Below the pieces are notes generated by a model. That model did not search any database, was not told where the DNA came from, and worked only from the letters and a program-made list of their open reading frames with translations. The position numbers were made by a program, and so were the translations under genes. DNA of 64,000 bases, taken from Mantamonas sphyraenae. Its lineage: Eukaryota; CRuMs; Mantamonadidae. Of this stretch, positions 21,396-32,868 are shown piece by piece. The stretch is from assembly GCA_026936335.1 (NCBI GenBank), contig JAPMXV010000062.1:1-64000 (forward strand), read 5' to 3'. The first letter of the stretch is position 1, and the number at the start of each line of letters is the position of its first letter.

Positions 21396-23930
21396 ATGTT
21401 TGCTCGAAGTAGAGCACACGCAAAGAACACCCCAGGCGTCGTGTCCGCCTGTGCATTGGTTGCTTCCCACCACTTGACTCCCGCGCGTACAGCAGTCGCC
21501 CGAACAATCACCTCCGTCGCCTCACGACCTGCCGCCCGCCACTCCTCCCACACCACCCTCTCTGCGCGTCACACACACATCTCTACCCACAAACACACCT
21601 CGGCATTTCCTCGACGCGTCTCTCCGCTCGTGGCTTCCCTCTCGCCCGCCTCTTCGGCGGAATTTCCGCTTGTCCGCAGGTTCCACCTCGACGCACGCGC
21701 CCTAGCCCCTCAAGCTGGCCGTGCCGGCAAGCCTGGCCGTGGACCTTCCTCGGGCCACCACGCAGCTTCACAATCCGCAAACAAGGAATCCCTTGGCGAG
21801 ACACTCAGCCTGTACGCGCGAGATCTCAGCGCTGACGCAGAGAACGGCCGACTCGACCCGGTCATCGGCCGCCACGAAGTCGTTCGCCGCGTCATGCAGG
21901 TTCTCTCCAGACGCACAAAGAACAACCCCGTCCTCATTGGCGAGCCGGGTGTCGGCAAAACCGCCATCGTCGAAGGCCTCGCACAGGAGATTGCCAAGGG
22001 CGACGTCCCCGAGTCTCTCCGCAACAAGCGCGTCGTCTCGCTCGACCTCGCTGCCCTCGTAGCAGGCGCCTCCTACCGTGGCGAGTTTGAAGAGCGACTG
22101 AAAAAGGTGATTGCCGACGTTCATGCCGCAGACGGCGAGATCATACTTTTCATCGACGAGCTCCACACCCTCGTCGGCGCTGGCTCTTCCGGCGGCTCCA
22201 TGGATGCCTCCAATATGCTCAAGCCCGCCCTTGCCCGCGGTGATCTTCATTGCGTCGGCGCAACCACACTCAAGGAATACCGCGAACACATCGAGAAAGA
22301 CCCCGCGCTCGCACGACGCTTCCAGAGTGTTCTCGTGCAGGAGCCCTCTGTCGAAGAGACCGTCTCCATGCTGCGTCAGCTCAAGGAAAAGTATGAAATC
22401 CACCACGGCGTCCGTCTCAGCGACCCGGCCCTCGTCGCAGCAGCCACCCTCAGCAACCGCTACATCGCAGACCGCTTCCTCCCCGACAAGGCCATCGACC
22501 TCATCGACGAGGCCGCCAGCCGTCTCCGCCTCGAGCAGGAGTCCAAGCCCGACGAACTCGAGAAACTCGACCGCCAGATCATCATGCGCAAGATCGAGCT
22601 CGAATCCCTCAAGCAGGACAAGGACTCTGTATCTCGTCAGCGCCGCGAGAAGCTCGAGGCCACCATCCGCTCCCTGGAGCAAGAGAGCGCCCAGATGGCC
22701 ACCGTCTGGCAAGAGGAGCGCAAGAAGCTCAAGCAGATGCAGAATGCCGCCGAGGAGCTCGACGCTGCTCGCCTTGCCCTCGAGCGCGCCGAACGCACAG
22801 GCGACCTCGCACGCGCCAGCGAGCTCAAGTACGGTCGCATCCCGGAACTCGAAAAGATAGTTGCCGAGGCCGAAGCCGCAGAGAATGGCCAGGCGTCCAT
22901 GGTCGCTACCGCCGTCACCAGCGACCACATTGCAGAGGTCGTTTCACGGGCCACGGGCATCCCGGTCTCTAGCGTCATGATGGGTGAACGCGAACGGCTC
23001 CTACACCTCGAAGAGGAACTCGGCAGCCGCGTCGTTGGCCAGGATGAGGCTGTACGTGCCGTGGCAAACAGCGTGCGCAGCGCACGCGCAGGCTTGCAGG
23101 GCGTCGACAGACCTCTCGGCTCGTTCCTCTTTCTTGGCCCTACCGGCACGGGCAAGACCCAGCTGTGCAAGACCCTCTCCCAGTTCCTCTTTGACAACGA
23201 GCAAGCCATGACCCGCATCGACATGAGCGAGTACATGGACAAGTTTACCGTGTCGCGCCTCATCGGCGCTCCACCCGGCTACGTTGGCTACGACGAAGGA
23301 GGCGTCCTCACAGAGGCCGTCCGTAGGCGTCCCTATCAGGTCGTCCTCTTTGACGAGTTTGAAAAGGCCCACCAGGACGTATCCAACGTCCTCCTCCAGG
23401 TCCTCGACGACGGACGCCTCACAGACTCCCAAGGCCGCACAGTCGACTTTAAAAACACCATGGTTGTCATGACCAGCAACGTCGGCTCCGAAATCCTGTC
23501 CTCCCTACCCGAGGGAGTGCCCAGCTCCCAGGCACGCGATCGCGTCATGGCCCAGCTCCAAAGCCAGTTCCGGCCCGAGTTTCTCAACCGCATCGACGAC
23601 ATCGTCCTCTTCAACCGCCTCGGCCGCGAATCCATGAAGAACATCGTCGACATTCAGATCCACGAGCTCCAGCGCACCATCCGCGACAAGCGCATCACCC
23701 TCTCTGTCGACGACGACGGCCTTGCCTGGCTTGCTGACCGCGGCTACGATCCGGCCTACGGTGCACGTCCCCTCAAGCGCCTCATCCAAAAGGAGATTGT
23801 CCATCCCATGGCACGCAAGATCCTGCAGGGCGAAATCACAGACGGCCAGACCGTCCGCCTCCATCTCCGCAAGGATGACGGCGCCCTTGTCGACCAAGTG
23901 TTTGTTTTTGAGCCGGAAAAGGCAATGTAG
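21396..23930 (+). CDS. HSP78: mitochondrial ClpB/Hsp78-type disaggregase
   Basis: Chosen start [11 protein letters not shown] gives about 844 aa. The first ~130 residues are rich in Arg, Ser, Ala and His and lack acids, as in a mitochondrial presequence. The core begins at '[20 protein letters not shown]'. Nucleotide domain 1 has Walker A GEPGVGKT and Walker B IILFIDE; the coiled middle domain follows; domain 2 has GPTGTGKT and [11 protein letters not shown], with the pore motif GYVGYDEGG. The ClpB N-domain is absent, as in yeast Hsp78. It is an AAA+ unfoldase that dissolves aggregates in the matrix with Hsp70. An earlier in-frame ATG at 21297 overlaps the SK channel stop and would add 33 residues, so the later Met is preferred. 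Confidence 0.93.
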   Translation: MFARSRAHAKNTPGVVSACALVASHHLTPARTAVARTITSVASRPAARHSSHTTLSARHTHISTHKHTSAFPRRVSPLVASLSPASSAEFPLVRRFHLDARALAPQAGRAGKPGRGPSSGHHAASQSANKESLGETLSLYARDLSADAENGRLDPVIGRHEVVRRVMQVLSRRTKNNPVLIGEPGVGKTAIVEGLAQEIAKGDVPESLRNKRVVSLDLAALVAGASYRGEFEERLKKVIADVHAADGEIILFIDELHTLVGAGSSGGSMDASNMLKPALARGDLHCVGATTLKEYREHIEKDPALARRFQSVLVQEPSVEETVSMLRQLKEKYEIHHGVRLSDPALVAAATLSNRYIADRFLPDKAIDLIDEAASRLRLEQESKPDELEKLDRQIIMRKIELESLKQDKDSVSRQRREKLEATIRSLEQESAQMATVWQEERKKLKQMQNAAEELDAARLALERAERTGDLARASELKYGRIPELEKIVAEAEAAENGQASMVATAVTSDHIAEVVSRATGIPVSSVMMGERERLLHLEEELGSRVVGQDEAVRAVANSVRSARAGLQGVDRPLGSFLFLGPTGTGKTQLCKTLSQFLFDNEQAMTRIDMSEYMDKFTVSRLIGAPPGYVGYDEGGVLTEAVRRRPYQVVLFDEFEKAHQDVSNVLLQVLDDGRLTDSQGRTVDFKNTMVVMTSNVGSEILSSLPEGVPSSQARDRVMAQLQSQFRPEFLNRIDDIVLFNRLGRESMKNIVDIQIHELQRTIRDKRITLSVDDDGLAWLADRGYDPAYGARPLKRLIQKEIVHPMARKILQGEITDGQTVRLHLRKDDGALVDQVFVFEPEKAM

Positions 23931-23965
23931 ACCAGGAGTCGAGCCTGTACTCTCCATTCTCTGCT

Positions 23966-25502
23966 CTATTCCTTGTCGTCGCTCTCTCCGGGTACCCAAC
24001 GATGCAACGTGCTCAAACACACCTTGAACTTGCGAATGCACTCGGGCGACTCCAGCTCAGCCTCATCCAGCTCTGGGCGCAACACGTACACAATCAACAC
24101 GCCCTTGTTGACGCCTTCTGCAACTCTGTTTAGCGAATGCACCCGCAGCCAGTCCAACTGGCTCCGAGCACTGCCCTCCTGCTTCCCAGTTTTGGCGTCC
24201 ACCTCCACCACAGCGACCGAGTAGCTGTGATCCGCATGTCTGTGTGTCAGTGTGCCTGTCACCCATCTCCCGAACCCCCCCCCCCACACACACACACCCC
24301 CCGCCCCTCCATCTCTCCGTTCACCAACACCACATTCTCCTCAAACTCCCAACTCACTCGGAATGCGTGTATACCGGTCCTTCCCGGTACAAGATAAAGT
24401 CGGTGCCAAACTTGATCCCACTCTTCACCACCCACCCCTTTGCGCGAAGGTAGTGGTACGCCACATAACGACACACAAACCGCGACACCGCATCCCTGCA
24501 CCTCCGCCACAAGTCCCCCAGCCCAATACGCTCCCCACTCGTCTCGCAGATCTCCAAACAGCCCAGCGCGTATGCAAGAAAGTATGCTTCCTCCAGTCCA
24601 AGCTGAAGCATCTCAAGCATCTTCTCCTCGGGTCCCAGTTTGCCAGGCGAATTCAATGCCTCCTCCTCCTCCATCACGTTCCCGTTGCTCAGCCACTGTA
24701 CTCCATCCCCTTCTTGCCACACCAGTGGCTTCCACATCAGCAATGCCTCCTCGTTGTCCAATGGCCCCTTGCCCAGCTCCGCAAGCCGCCGCCGCAACGA
24801 GTACACTTCCTCGTCAATCTGTGTCTCAGCCTTCAGCTTCTTCTTCAAATTGTTGACTGCCATCCTCTTGCCAGCGCGCTTCCCCGCAGGCCCTCCTCGT
24901 TCCACCAGACCCGCTCCGACTTCTGGAACGCTGCGACTCAGTGTGCCCTTGCCAAAGAACCCCTTACTAAACAGCTCGTCCATCGCCTTTGGTTCGTCCA
25001 CCCACACGGCATACCCTGCAAACACCCCTTTAAACCTCTGCGCCCCGTGCGCTTCGTAGATCAGGCTCGTTTCCACTCCCTCGCGCATCTCCGTCTTTGC
25101 CTCTCCCTCACGCGCCCCAGACACGTTGCTACTGCTGTGTACATCGCCGCCCTGTGCCACTGCGTCCATTGCAGCCAACAGGTTGGTGCCCTGGCCCTCT
25201 TGTTCCCCAGAGTCCTCCACACGCTGTCGCTTGCGCGCCAGAGGGTGTCCACTGCCCGGCAGCACCACGTCCTCCTCCAGCGCGAGGCCAGGCAGCACCA
25301 CACGATCCACAGGCGTACGTGTGCGCTTTCTTTTCAACGACCTCACCTCGCCCGCCTTGCTCAGCCTGCCCGACCCCTGTGCTTCCTTTGCTGCTCTCTT
25401 TACACGCTTTGACCGCTGCTGCTTCTTTCCACGCTTCCCCTGACTCTCATTTCCGTCCTCCCTTCCCTCAAACTGCTTCTCCTCACCCTCTCGCGTGCTC
25501 AT
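23966..25502 (-). CDS. SEN2: tRNA-splicing endonuclease catalytic subunit Sen2
   Basis: Two exons: 25502-24358 and 24224-23966, with donor gtgagt, a ctgac branch word and acceptor cacag; phase 2. The junction gives YTHSD-YSVAVVEV. The product is about 467 aa. The long N-terminus is Lys/Arg-rich. The C-terminal endonuclease domain has 'LRAKGWVVKSGIKFGTDFILYREGP', whose Tyr, the His of 'YTHS', and the Lys of 'VNKGVLIVYV' match the Tyr-His-Lys catalytic triad of the Sen2 family. Sen2 cleaves the 5' splice site of intron-containing pre-tRNAs in the Sen2/15/34/54 complex. It converges on ClpB with 35 bp between stops and diverges from the glutaminase-like gene. Confidence 0.9.
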
Positions 25503-25630
25503 TCCGTGCAAGAGGCAAAAACTGGTTGCCGTGGCGCGCCTGCGCTTCTTCCACCAACCCCTCACGCACGCCGTCCACCCGCAACCCTATACAGCGAACC
25601 ACACGTGCACACACACACACACAACCACAC

Positions 25631-28261
25631 ATGCAGTCCCAGTCGATCCGCCAGCTGCGCAACGTCTCGGGCGACGCCGTGATCTTTGACAAACATCACG
25701 ACGGCCCCGGGCAGCCGGCCCAAACCACTTCTGGCAAGAACCAGCAACTGCTTGGAGAAGATGCCATCGAAGCCTCCAACTCTGTGGCCGACATGGACCT
25801 TCAGTCGCCTGGCACCACCATCAACGGCCTGCCAAACGTCGCCACCCAATGTCGGTTCAACGTCCGGCCTGCAAAAGACACCCGCCACACGCAGCACAGA
25901 AAGCTCCAGCAGTGGCCCTGAGCACGACGTCAATGTCTTTGCTCCTCACACAGAAGACAGCGACGGCGAGGAGGAGCAGGATCTTCTGCACGAGCTGTTT
26001 GACCTCCTCGACGAATCTCGCAACGACATCCTTACTGCCGTACGTTTTCACCGTGCCTTCCCGCTACTCCATGGCCCGTCCCCATCCTCGCCATGCACAC
26101 ACACGCACGGCCATGTCCAGACCCAGCCCTTTGCAGCACACGCTTTCCTTGCACATCTCTTGCTCGTCCTCGTTTGCTCTGCCGGTTCGCCGGCAGCCGT
26201 TTTCGGAGCTCGCTGCGGACTTGCCCTTTCTCTCGCCCAGCATACGCTCACGCCACACGGCTGCCCCACACGCGCGTCGCCACAGTCGGAAATCGAGCAC
26301 ACTCTGTCCTATTACGGCCTCAAGGCCCTTGCACCGGCCTTGTTCAAGCCATTTGCCGACTCGGAACTGGACGACGGCATTCCGCGCCAGAGTTTCATCG
26401 ACAAGCTTGCCACAAACATGGACGTGAAGAAGATTGTGGCTGCCTTCCACAACAACCTCGTCATTCCCAAGTTTCGACAGTTCTGCGAAACCATGGTTGA
26501 GCTCTACGATGAGGTGGCCCCCAACGACTTTGGCAACAACAGCGACCGCGTCCCGTCCCTCGTCCGCGCAGATGACTACTGGGGAATGTCCATCTGCACT
26601 GTGGACGGCCAGCAATTCACCTACGGCGACGGAAACGTGCCCTTTACCGTCCAGGAGTGTGCCCTGCCCCTCCTCTACGCCTCCGCACTCGAGGAACACG
26701 GGTTGGACTCGGTCCACTCCCGCGTCGGCGTCGAGCCCTCTGCCGACGACAAGTATTCGTTCAAGTTGCTCAACCGCAACCAACCCTACAATCCCATGAA
26801 CATCGCAGGCGGTATCCTCACCTGCAGCATGGTCCAGGACACCAAGCCGCCCGACGAGCGTTTCCGCGTCGTCGACAACGTCTTTCGCCACATGGCCGGC
26901 AACGGTGGCCACATCAGCTTCGACAACAGCACATTTCTCTCGGAAAAGAACGTCGGAGACAAATGCTACGCCCTCGGCTACAACATGCGCAGCGCGGGCT
27001 CCTTTGCAAGCAACGTCCAGGCAAAAGACGTGCCCGACATCGTCGACTTTTTCTTTCAGACCCAGTCCATCGAGGTTGACTGCGAGTCCTTGGCCATTAT
27101 GGCCGGCACCCTGGCCAACGGTGGCGTCTGCCCACTCACGCATCAGTAGGTGGAACGCCCTGTCTCCGCCGTCGCTTTGCCCGCTAGTCACGCACCCTCA
27201 CACCCAACACTCACACCCACACACCCACACACCCACACAGGCCCGTTATCTCTCCAGAGGCCACCAAGAACACCCTTTGCCTAATGTTCACCGCCGGCAT
27301 GAACGACTACTCCGGACAATGGGGCTTCCAAGTGGGCCTTCCTGCCAAGGGCTCCAGCTGCGGCGCCATCATGGTCGTTGTGCCCAACGTCATGGGCCTT
27401 TGTGTGTATTCCCCCCGCTTGGACCCCCGCACGCAGGCAAGCGTTCGTGGCACCGAGTTTTGCCAGAAGCTTACGCGCCGCTTCAACTTTCACATCTTTG
27501 ATCAGCTCGTATCCGGTGTCTCCACCAAGAAACAGAATCCAGGGGATTCTTCGGATAACCAACAAGTCGTCCCGTCGCCCCTGGCCTCGCCCCCTTCCGG
27601 CAAGCGCAAAATGTCCTTTGCTCAACGCCCGCAAAGCCGTACCGTCCGCTACGGCACCCCCGTCGAGGATGACGATGATGCAGACAGTAGCCACGGAGAC
27701 GCAGGAGATGCAGGGGCGCAGTCGTCCTCCACTCACTCTGCCTCCAGGTCACGCAACGTCCAACTCCGCCACGAGTCTCCGCTTGACTCACCCAAGGTGC
27801 CCGGCTCCAATTTCGACAACATGGAGCCTCTGTATCTCGAGGAGACACCCAAAGAGAGCACGCAGCGCACAATGACCAGCAGCGCCAGCGCAAGCAGCAC
27901 CACCAGCATTGGCAGCACAACAAGCACAGGCAAGAAACGACGCCCCAAAAAACAGAACAGCGGTGCAAGCGGCAAGACAACCACACGTTCAAGCGTACAC
28001 GATACGCACAGGCAACAGGACAACGTAGCCAAGAAGCCACCCAAGGGCACGTCCACAACCACCACGACCACAAGCAAGGCTCGCAAGCAATCGGGAACCA
28101 CCAGCAGCAGCACAAACTCCTCGTCCTCCACTCTGGCCAGCAAGTCGCAGCAGGCAACCTCCCCAACGAAACAGTCACCGAGATTCCTTCCGCCAAGCGT
28201 AATCTGGAGGACTCCATGTTGCCCGAGATTCCGTCGTCAAGGCGGTAGACGTGCCAATTGA
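25631..28261 (+). CDS. glutaminase-fold protein lacking catalytic residues (predicted pseudoenzyme)
   Basis: Exons: 25631-26039 (with a frame break near 25,804-25,925), 26286-27145 and 27241-28261. Introns have donors gtacgt and gtaggt, with acceptors ccacag and acacag. The N-terminal helical part ('LLHELFDLLDESRNDIL') and the core ('WGMSICTVDGQ', 'AGTLANGGVCPLT', 'VGLPAKG', 'VVVPNVMGL') clearly match animal/bacterial glutaminase. However, the catalytic Ser-x-x-Lys reads QECALP (Glu and Leu), and further substrate residues are changed: NPMNIAG for NPMVNAG, GDKC for GDRN, DFFFQ for DFYFQ, GMNDYSG for GMYDFSG. Deamidation of glutamine is therefore unlikely. In place of ankyrin repeats the C-terminus is a Ser/Thr/Lys-rich tail; its last ~35 codons may shift frame near 28,140. 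Confidence 0.8.
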
Positions 28262-28343
28262 AAACGATCGCAAGGACCCCTTTGCCCTTGGCTTTCCCCT
28301 CTTCCCTGTCCTTTGTCGTTCTTGCTGTGGCTGGCGCGCAACA

Positions 28344-30413
28344 ATGACGCTGCCTGTGACGTACCTGGGGATGGCGGTGTCCATTGCTGGCAACTTGCTC
28401 ATCTCCATCAGCCTGCTCCTGCAAAAGTACGCCCACATTGAAAACTCAAAGGTTCCTGAGTCAAGGCGTGCACCGTACTACAAACAGCCCACCTGGGTCC
28501 TCGGCCTCATCCTCATGGTTGCTGGCGAGTTTGGCAACTTCTTTGCCTTTTCGCTCGCTCCCGTCTACCTCGTCGCGCCTCTCGGTGCCGGTACGTCCCG
28601 CATGCCACAGCCCTATCCGCACGCCCTGTGCCCGCGCTGACATGGTCTCTCCATCTTCACTCCCCCATCCCCGCTTCCTCTCTGCCCGCAGTGTCTGTCG
28701 TGGCCAACGCTGTCCTCGCTGCAAAGTTTCTCGGCGAGACGATGCGCAAGCGCGACGTCGTCGGCGTCGCCATGGTTGTCGACGGCGCCACCATCATTGT
28801 TCTCATGGCCCCTCATGTATGTCTCTCTGACCTGCGTTTCCCTTCCGCGCATCCGTGCATCATGTTTCCCATTCTGTGACGCTCACCCGCCCCAAACTCG
28901 ACGTTGCCGTTTCCGGCCACCCTTTCTCACCGCCCCATTTCAGAGCGACGAAAAACTCAACATCCAGCTCCTGTACGACTACCTGTCTGCACCCACCTTC
29001 ATTGTGTACATATCCCTCCTCCTTGTTGTCACAGCCGTGCTGGTTGTCCTCGGTAAGCTCTCCATGTGTGGCCGTACGAGTCGCGTGGACGCGTGCGACC
29101 CTTGTCCCACACACTCGTCAATCTCCGCTCCCAAACATGCCCCTGTGCTCACCTTGCCACCCTTCCTCCCCCCCCGTCTCCCCCCACCTGCAGACAAGCG
29201 AGGGTACGGCTCACAAAATTGCGTGTTGCGCATCTGTATCTGCTCGCTGTTGGGCAGCATTTCCGTGATGTGCAGCAAGGGCGTGTCCACGTTCCTTCTG
29301 CTCACATTCAAGGGCACAAACATGTTTGTGTACCCAATCACCTACATCATGATCGGGGTGGCTGCTTTCACCCTGATCACCCAAATCAACTACCTCAACA
29401 AGAGCATGGAACGGTTCGGCGCCTCCGAGGTGGTGCCCATCTACTACGTGCTGTTCACCCTGAGCTCCATTGTCGGCGGCGTCGTCCTCTACCGCGAATT
29501 CTACCACATGGGCATGGTACGCGTGTTTGGCTTTGTCGGCGGCTGCATCCTCACCTTTTCGGGCGTCTACCTGATCACGAGCAACAAGGAGGTCGCCGAA
29601 CCCATCCTTGATATGCAAACACAAGACACAGAGGCTGCTGCCACGGGCGACCTTGTCAGCGACGACACCATCCAGGCCACTGTCAAGACTCCTCTGATCG
29701 AGAGCGATGGTAAGCCAGCCGCAGCTGTCCGCTCGGGCAACCACGCACTGTCGATTCGCTCCCGCCACAACGAGAACCTGCTCCTGCTCGACCGAGCACG
29801 CACCCGTCTCATGAACTGGTGTGTCCTGCAATTCCTAATTTCCACCCTCTTTCTCATCATCGGCATCCAACGCGTGTCCAATCCCGTGCCCACCGACGCC
29901 AGCGACGTCTCCAGCTGGAGCCATCTCGGCGAGTTTTACATTGTGTTTGGCTCGATCGGTCTCGTGGTGGGCATGGTGGGCATGTATGCGGCGCGTCACA
30001 CACACTCCAACGCCGCTCGCTACTACCTGTATGGCATGATTGTGCTTGTGGCGGCGTTTGTCATTTTCGCCTTTGTCAGCGCTGTCCAGTTTATCTTTAG
30101 CAGCTGCCCGACGATCGAGGAGGACACCGGTGTGTCCAAGAGCGAGGAATCCTTGGGCGTGTGTCAAACCGCCAAGGGTGTTGTGTTTGTGCCCATTGTA
30201 TTGCTTGTGGGCATCACCTGTCCGGCCTGCTGCTGTGCAGGGTGTTGGTTTTCCATTACCAACCTCCTCGACCGCTTGGCAGACCACAACCGCCTCCTCA
30301 GCCGCCTCTCACTCGGTGTGCACAGTGCCAACACTGTCACGCAGGTGGCAAGCATCGAGTTTGCCAAGCGCGAGCGGCGGAACACCACAACCAGCAGCAT
30401 TGGAAGCGTGTGA
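28344..30413 (+). CDS. NIPA-family magnesium transporter-like membrane protein
   Basis: Four exons: 28344-28590, 28692-28816, 28944-29052 and 29194-30413. Donors are gtacgt, gtatgt and gtaagc; acceptors cgcag, tttcag and tgcag. The first junction rebuilds the family motif PLGAVSVVANAVLAAKFLGE. The first ~300 residues have about nine hydrophobic helices with NIPA hallmarks ('GEFGNFFAF', 'YPITYIM..VA', 'YYVLFTLSSIVGG'). After a polar linker there is an additional C-terminal block of four helices (about 29,810-30,290) not usual for NIPA, with 'CPACCCAGCWF'. The total is about 566 aa. Family members move Mg2+ or related cations. The stop overlaps the TRM13 start by one base (TGATG). Confidence 0.85.
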
Positions 30414-31927
30414 TGTCGAAACGAGCAGAACACGACCACGACGACGCAATGGACGACACCACCCAAGAGGTGGACCACAAACGCCAACGTTCCACACCCT
30501 CGTCGTCGTCCAACTCACGCGTCTTGCTGAAGAACAACGGTCCAGGGGAGACGGCTCCGTTCTGCCACCATTGGCTGGGCCATCGTCGCCGATACTGTGG
30601 CCAGGAGCCTCTGAGCACGGGTGTGCTGTGCGGACAACACGTGAAACACCGCATTGACAGCAAAACGGGCAAAAAGCACAGCGAACGAGTGCCGTGTCCG
30701 CTGTATCCGGGCCACACGGTGTCGCGCAAGCGACTGAAAGCCCACCTGTTTGTGTGTCCGCACAGGCCGCGGGAACACACGCTGCCGTTCTACAACAAGG
30801 ACATCAACGTGCTTGGTCTGTCCTCTAGCTCTTACGTTGGTGAGGAGGGCACAGAGGGCGACCCACAGAGCGAGGAAGGCGAGGAAGGCGAAGGAGACGA
30901 CAACGACAAACACAACGAGGCAGCCGCGGCCAAAGCGGCTCACTACCTCCACCGGGTGCCGCGGGAAGAGTTTGACGCCATGCGGGAGAAAATAGAGAGG
31001 CTGTGGCAAGAGCTGGATGTGGGTGGGCAGATCGTAACCAGCGTGGTGGAGGAGGAACACCACCTTCCCGATGCGCTGAACACATTGGACAGGCAGAAGC
31101 ACCTACGCCAATGCCATGCCATTGTCAAGAACATGGACGCGGTGGGCCTCCTCTCCAAGGAGCACTGCTACGTGGAACTGGGCGCCGGCAGGGCGTTGTT
31201 GACCCTGACGGTGGGTGCTGAGCTGGGTGGCGTTGACGCAGTTGTGGTCGACCGCCAAGCTTCGCGTACAAAGGCGGAAAACAAGATGGCAAGCCTGGAC
31301 GAGTCGTGCCAAACTCGTCGCTACCGCGTGGACATCAAGGACATGGACCTGCGCAAGCTCAAGGTGCCGTTCATCGACGGGAATCAAACAGGGGAAGGTG
31401 GACGAACGGTGGTGGTGACTGGCAAACACCTGTGTGGAGCCGGCACGGATCTGGGGTTGGTGTGTGCGCTGCGAGCAGCCAACGGTGGAGACGCCGGAGT
31501 CGACAAAGAGTCAACCACGGACAGCGAGGAGGGCACACACGTGTCGCGAGTTCACGGCATCGCCATTGCCGTCTGCTGCCACCACGTGTGTAACCATGCG
31601 ATGTACGTCAACCCAGAATATGTGGAGAGCACTCTGGAGCTGGACAAGGAGGGATTTCAGCTGCTGACCAAGCTGAGCAGCTGGGCGACGCTTGCCAAGA
31701 AGACGCTGCTCAAACACGGCCCCAATGCAGAAAACGAACGGGTACAGGGGATGAGCTTCGACGAACGCCTCGATTATGGGCGCAAGTGCAAGCGACTGCT
31801 GGATTGGGGCCGTGTTCTGCATCTGCGCGAGCAGGGATTCGAGGCAGGGCTGGTCGAGTACTGCGAGCCCTCGACATCGGTGGAAAACGTGATGATTGTG
31901 GCATGGCGGGCACAAGATGCACAGTGA
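30413..31927 (+). CDS. TRM13: tRNA:m4X 2'-O-methyltransferase TRM13
   Basis: A single exon of 504 aa starting MSKRAEHDHDD. The N-terminus has the CCCH-like finger 'CHHWLGHRRRYCGQ..CGQH', then the CHHC U11-48K-type finger 'VPCPLYPGHTVSRKRLKAHLFVCP'. The methyltransferase part has the SAM motif 'CYVELGAGRALLTL', then 'VVTGKHLCGAGTDLGL', 'IAVCCHHVCN' and 'LTKLSSWAT', all diagnostic of TRM13/CCDC76. The C-terminal 'ENVMIVAWR' is also conserved. The enzyme 2'-O-methylates position 4 in the acceptor stem of some tRNAs. The ATG shares its A with the stop of the NIPA gene, so its 5' leader must lie inside that gene's coding sequence. Confidence 0.93.
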   Translation: MSKRAEHDHDDAMDDTTQEVDHKRQRSTPSSSSNSRVLLKNNGPGETAPFCHHWLGHRRRYCGQEPLSTGVLCGQHVKHRIDSKTGKKHSERVPCPLYPGHTVSRKRLKAHLFVCPHRPREHTLPFYNKDINVLGLSSSSYVGEEGTEGDPQSEEGEEGEGDDNDKHNEAAAAKAAHYLHRVPREEFDAMREKIERLWQELDVGGQIVTSVVEEEHHLPDALNTLDRQKHLRQCHAIVKNMDAVGLLSKEHCYVELGAGRALLTLTVGAELGGVDAVVVDRQASRTKAENKMASLDESCQTRRYRVDIKDMDLRKLKVPFIDGNQTGEGGRTVVVTGKHLCGAGTDLGLVCALRAANGGDAGVDKESTTDSEEGTHVSRVHGIAIAVCCHHVCNHAMYVNPEYVESTLELDKEGFQLLTKLSSWATLAKKTLLKHGPNAENERVQGMSFDERLDYGRKCKRLLDWGRVLHLREQGFEAGLVEYCEPSTSVENVMIVAWRAQDAQ

Positions 31928-31978
31928 ATTTCATCGTGTTTTGGTTCTTTCAAAGATTGCATTGTGCGTGGTGGTCAG

Positions 31979-32868
31979 TCAGTCGGGTGACACGTGCGTT
32001 GTGTTGTTGTTGACAACAGTTATTTGGTTCCTCGTCGGCGATTTGAACGGAGACGAGGATGCTGAACTGTGATTGCTTGGTGATGACCTGGCGGCGGAGG
32101 GATTGGATGAAGCGACAGGCTGTACATGAGTGGACACGGGCCTGCCCATTGGGGCACCAAAGGCCGTGCGGACAACCGGGACCGTTTTGGCCGTGCTGTC
32201 GATGGTATCGAGGGCCCCGAGATCGGCCACCAGCGATCGGGCACAGTAAGCGCATGCGCCCTGTGTGGTGTACGGAAGCCAGTGTGAGCTGTGCAAAGTG
32301 GAGCTGTGGGCGTGGGAAGGGTTGCAAACGTACGCCGATAAGCATAGGAAGCACGATGCCGACCATGACCTGCAGCACAATATATTCCGTTTTGTTGCTT
32401 CGGCACCGCTGTGGGGCAGGTGCAGAGGGTGTGTTGCGCGTCAGCTCCGCAGTTTCGAGTGCAAAATGGGGCGGCGAGTGGGACACGTACGGCATCGCCG
32501 CAGACGACCAAGGCGGCGTCGATGATGGTGATCAGAGCCAGAACCATTTCGATGGCAGCAAACGTAAGCAACATGTACATATACTGCGGTGGCGTGGTCA
32601 ATGGAGGGTGGAAAGAGGGGGATGTGAGCCCGTGCGAAACGACACGGAGAAGGCGACGGAAACGGTTCGGCGAGTGACGTACCCAACGCGCCAGTGTGTT
32701 GTCCTCGCGATAACTTGCGAGGATGCCCATGACTCCTGTGATCATGGCGACCAAACCGCCGACAAACTGCGGCCAATAACTGATGAGATTGCTCGCAAAG
32801 ACGAGTACATAGATGCCGCCGATAATCTGCGGATTGCCTCGTGGTGCCACGTTCCACAGAGAGAGCAT
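31979..32868 (-). CDS. small four-TM membrane protein of unknown function
   Basis: Four exons on the minus strand: 32868-32683, 32583-32491, 32408-32334 and 32260-31979. All three donors are gtacgt; acceptors are accgcag, cccacag and acacag, and all junctions are phase 0. The spliced product is about 211 aa. Hydrophobic helices are IIGGIYVLVFASNLISY, FVGGLVAMITGVMGILA, MLLTFAAIEMVLALITIIDAALV and YIVLQVMVGIVLPMLIGGACAY. A Ser/Asn-rich ~80-residue cytosolic-looking tail follows. The layout resembles tetraspan or MARVEL-like proteins, but no signature was recognised. The start MLSLWNVAPRG is the first Met near the first helix; an additional upstream exon cannot be excluded. Confidence 0.7.
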
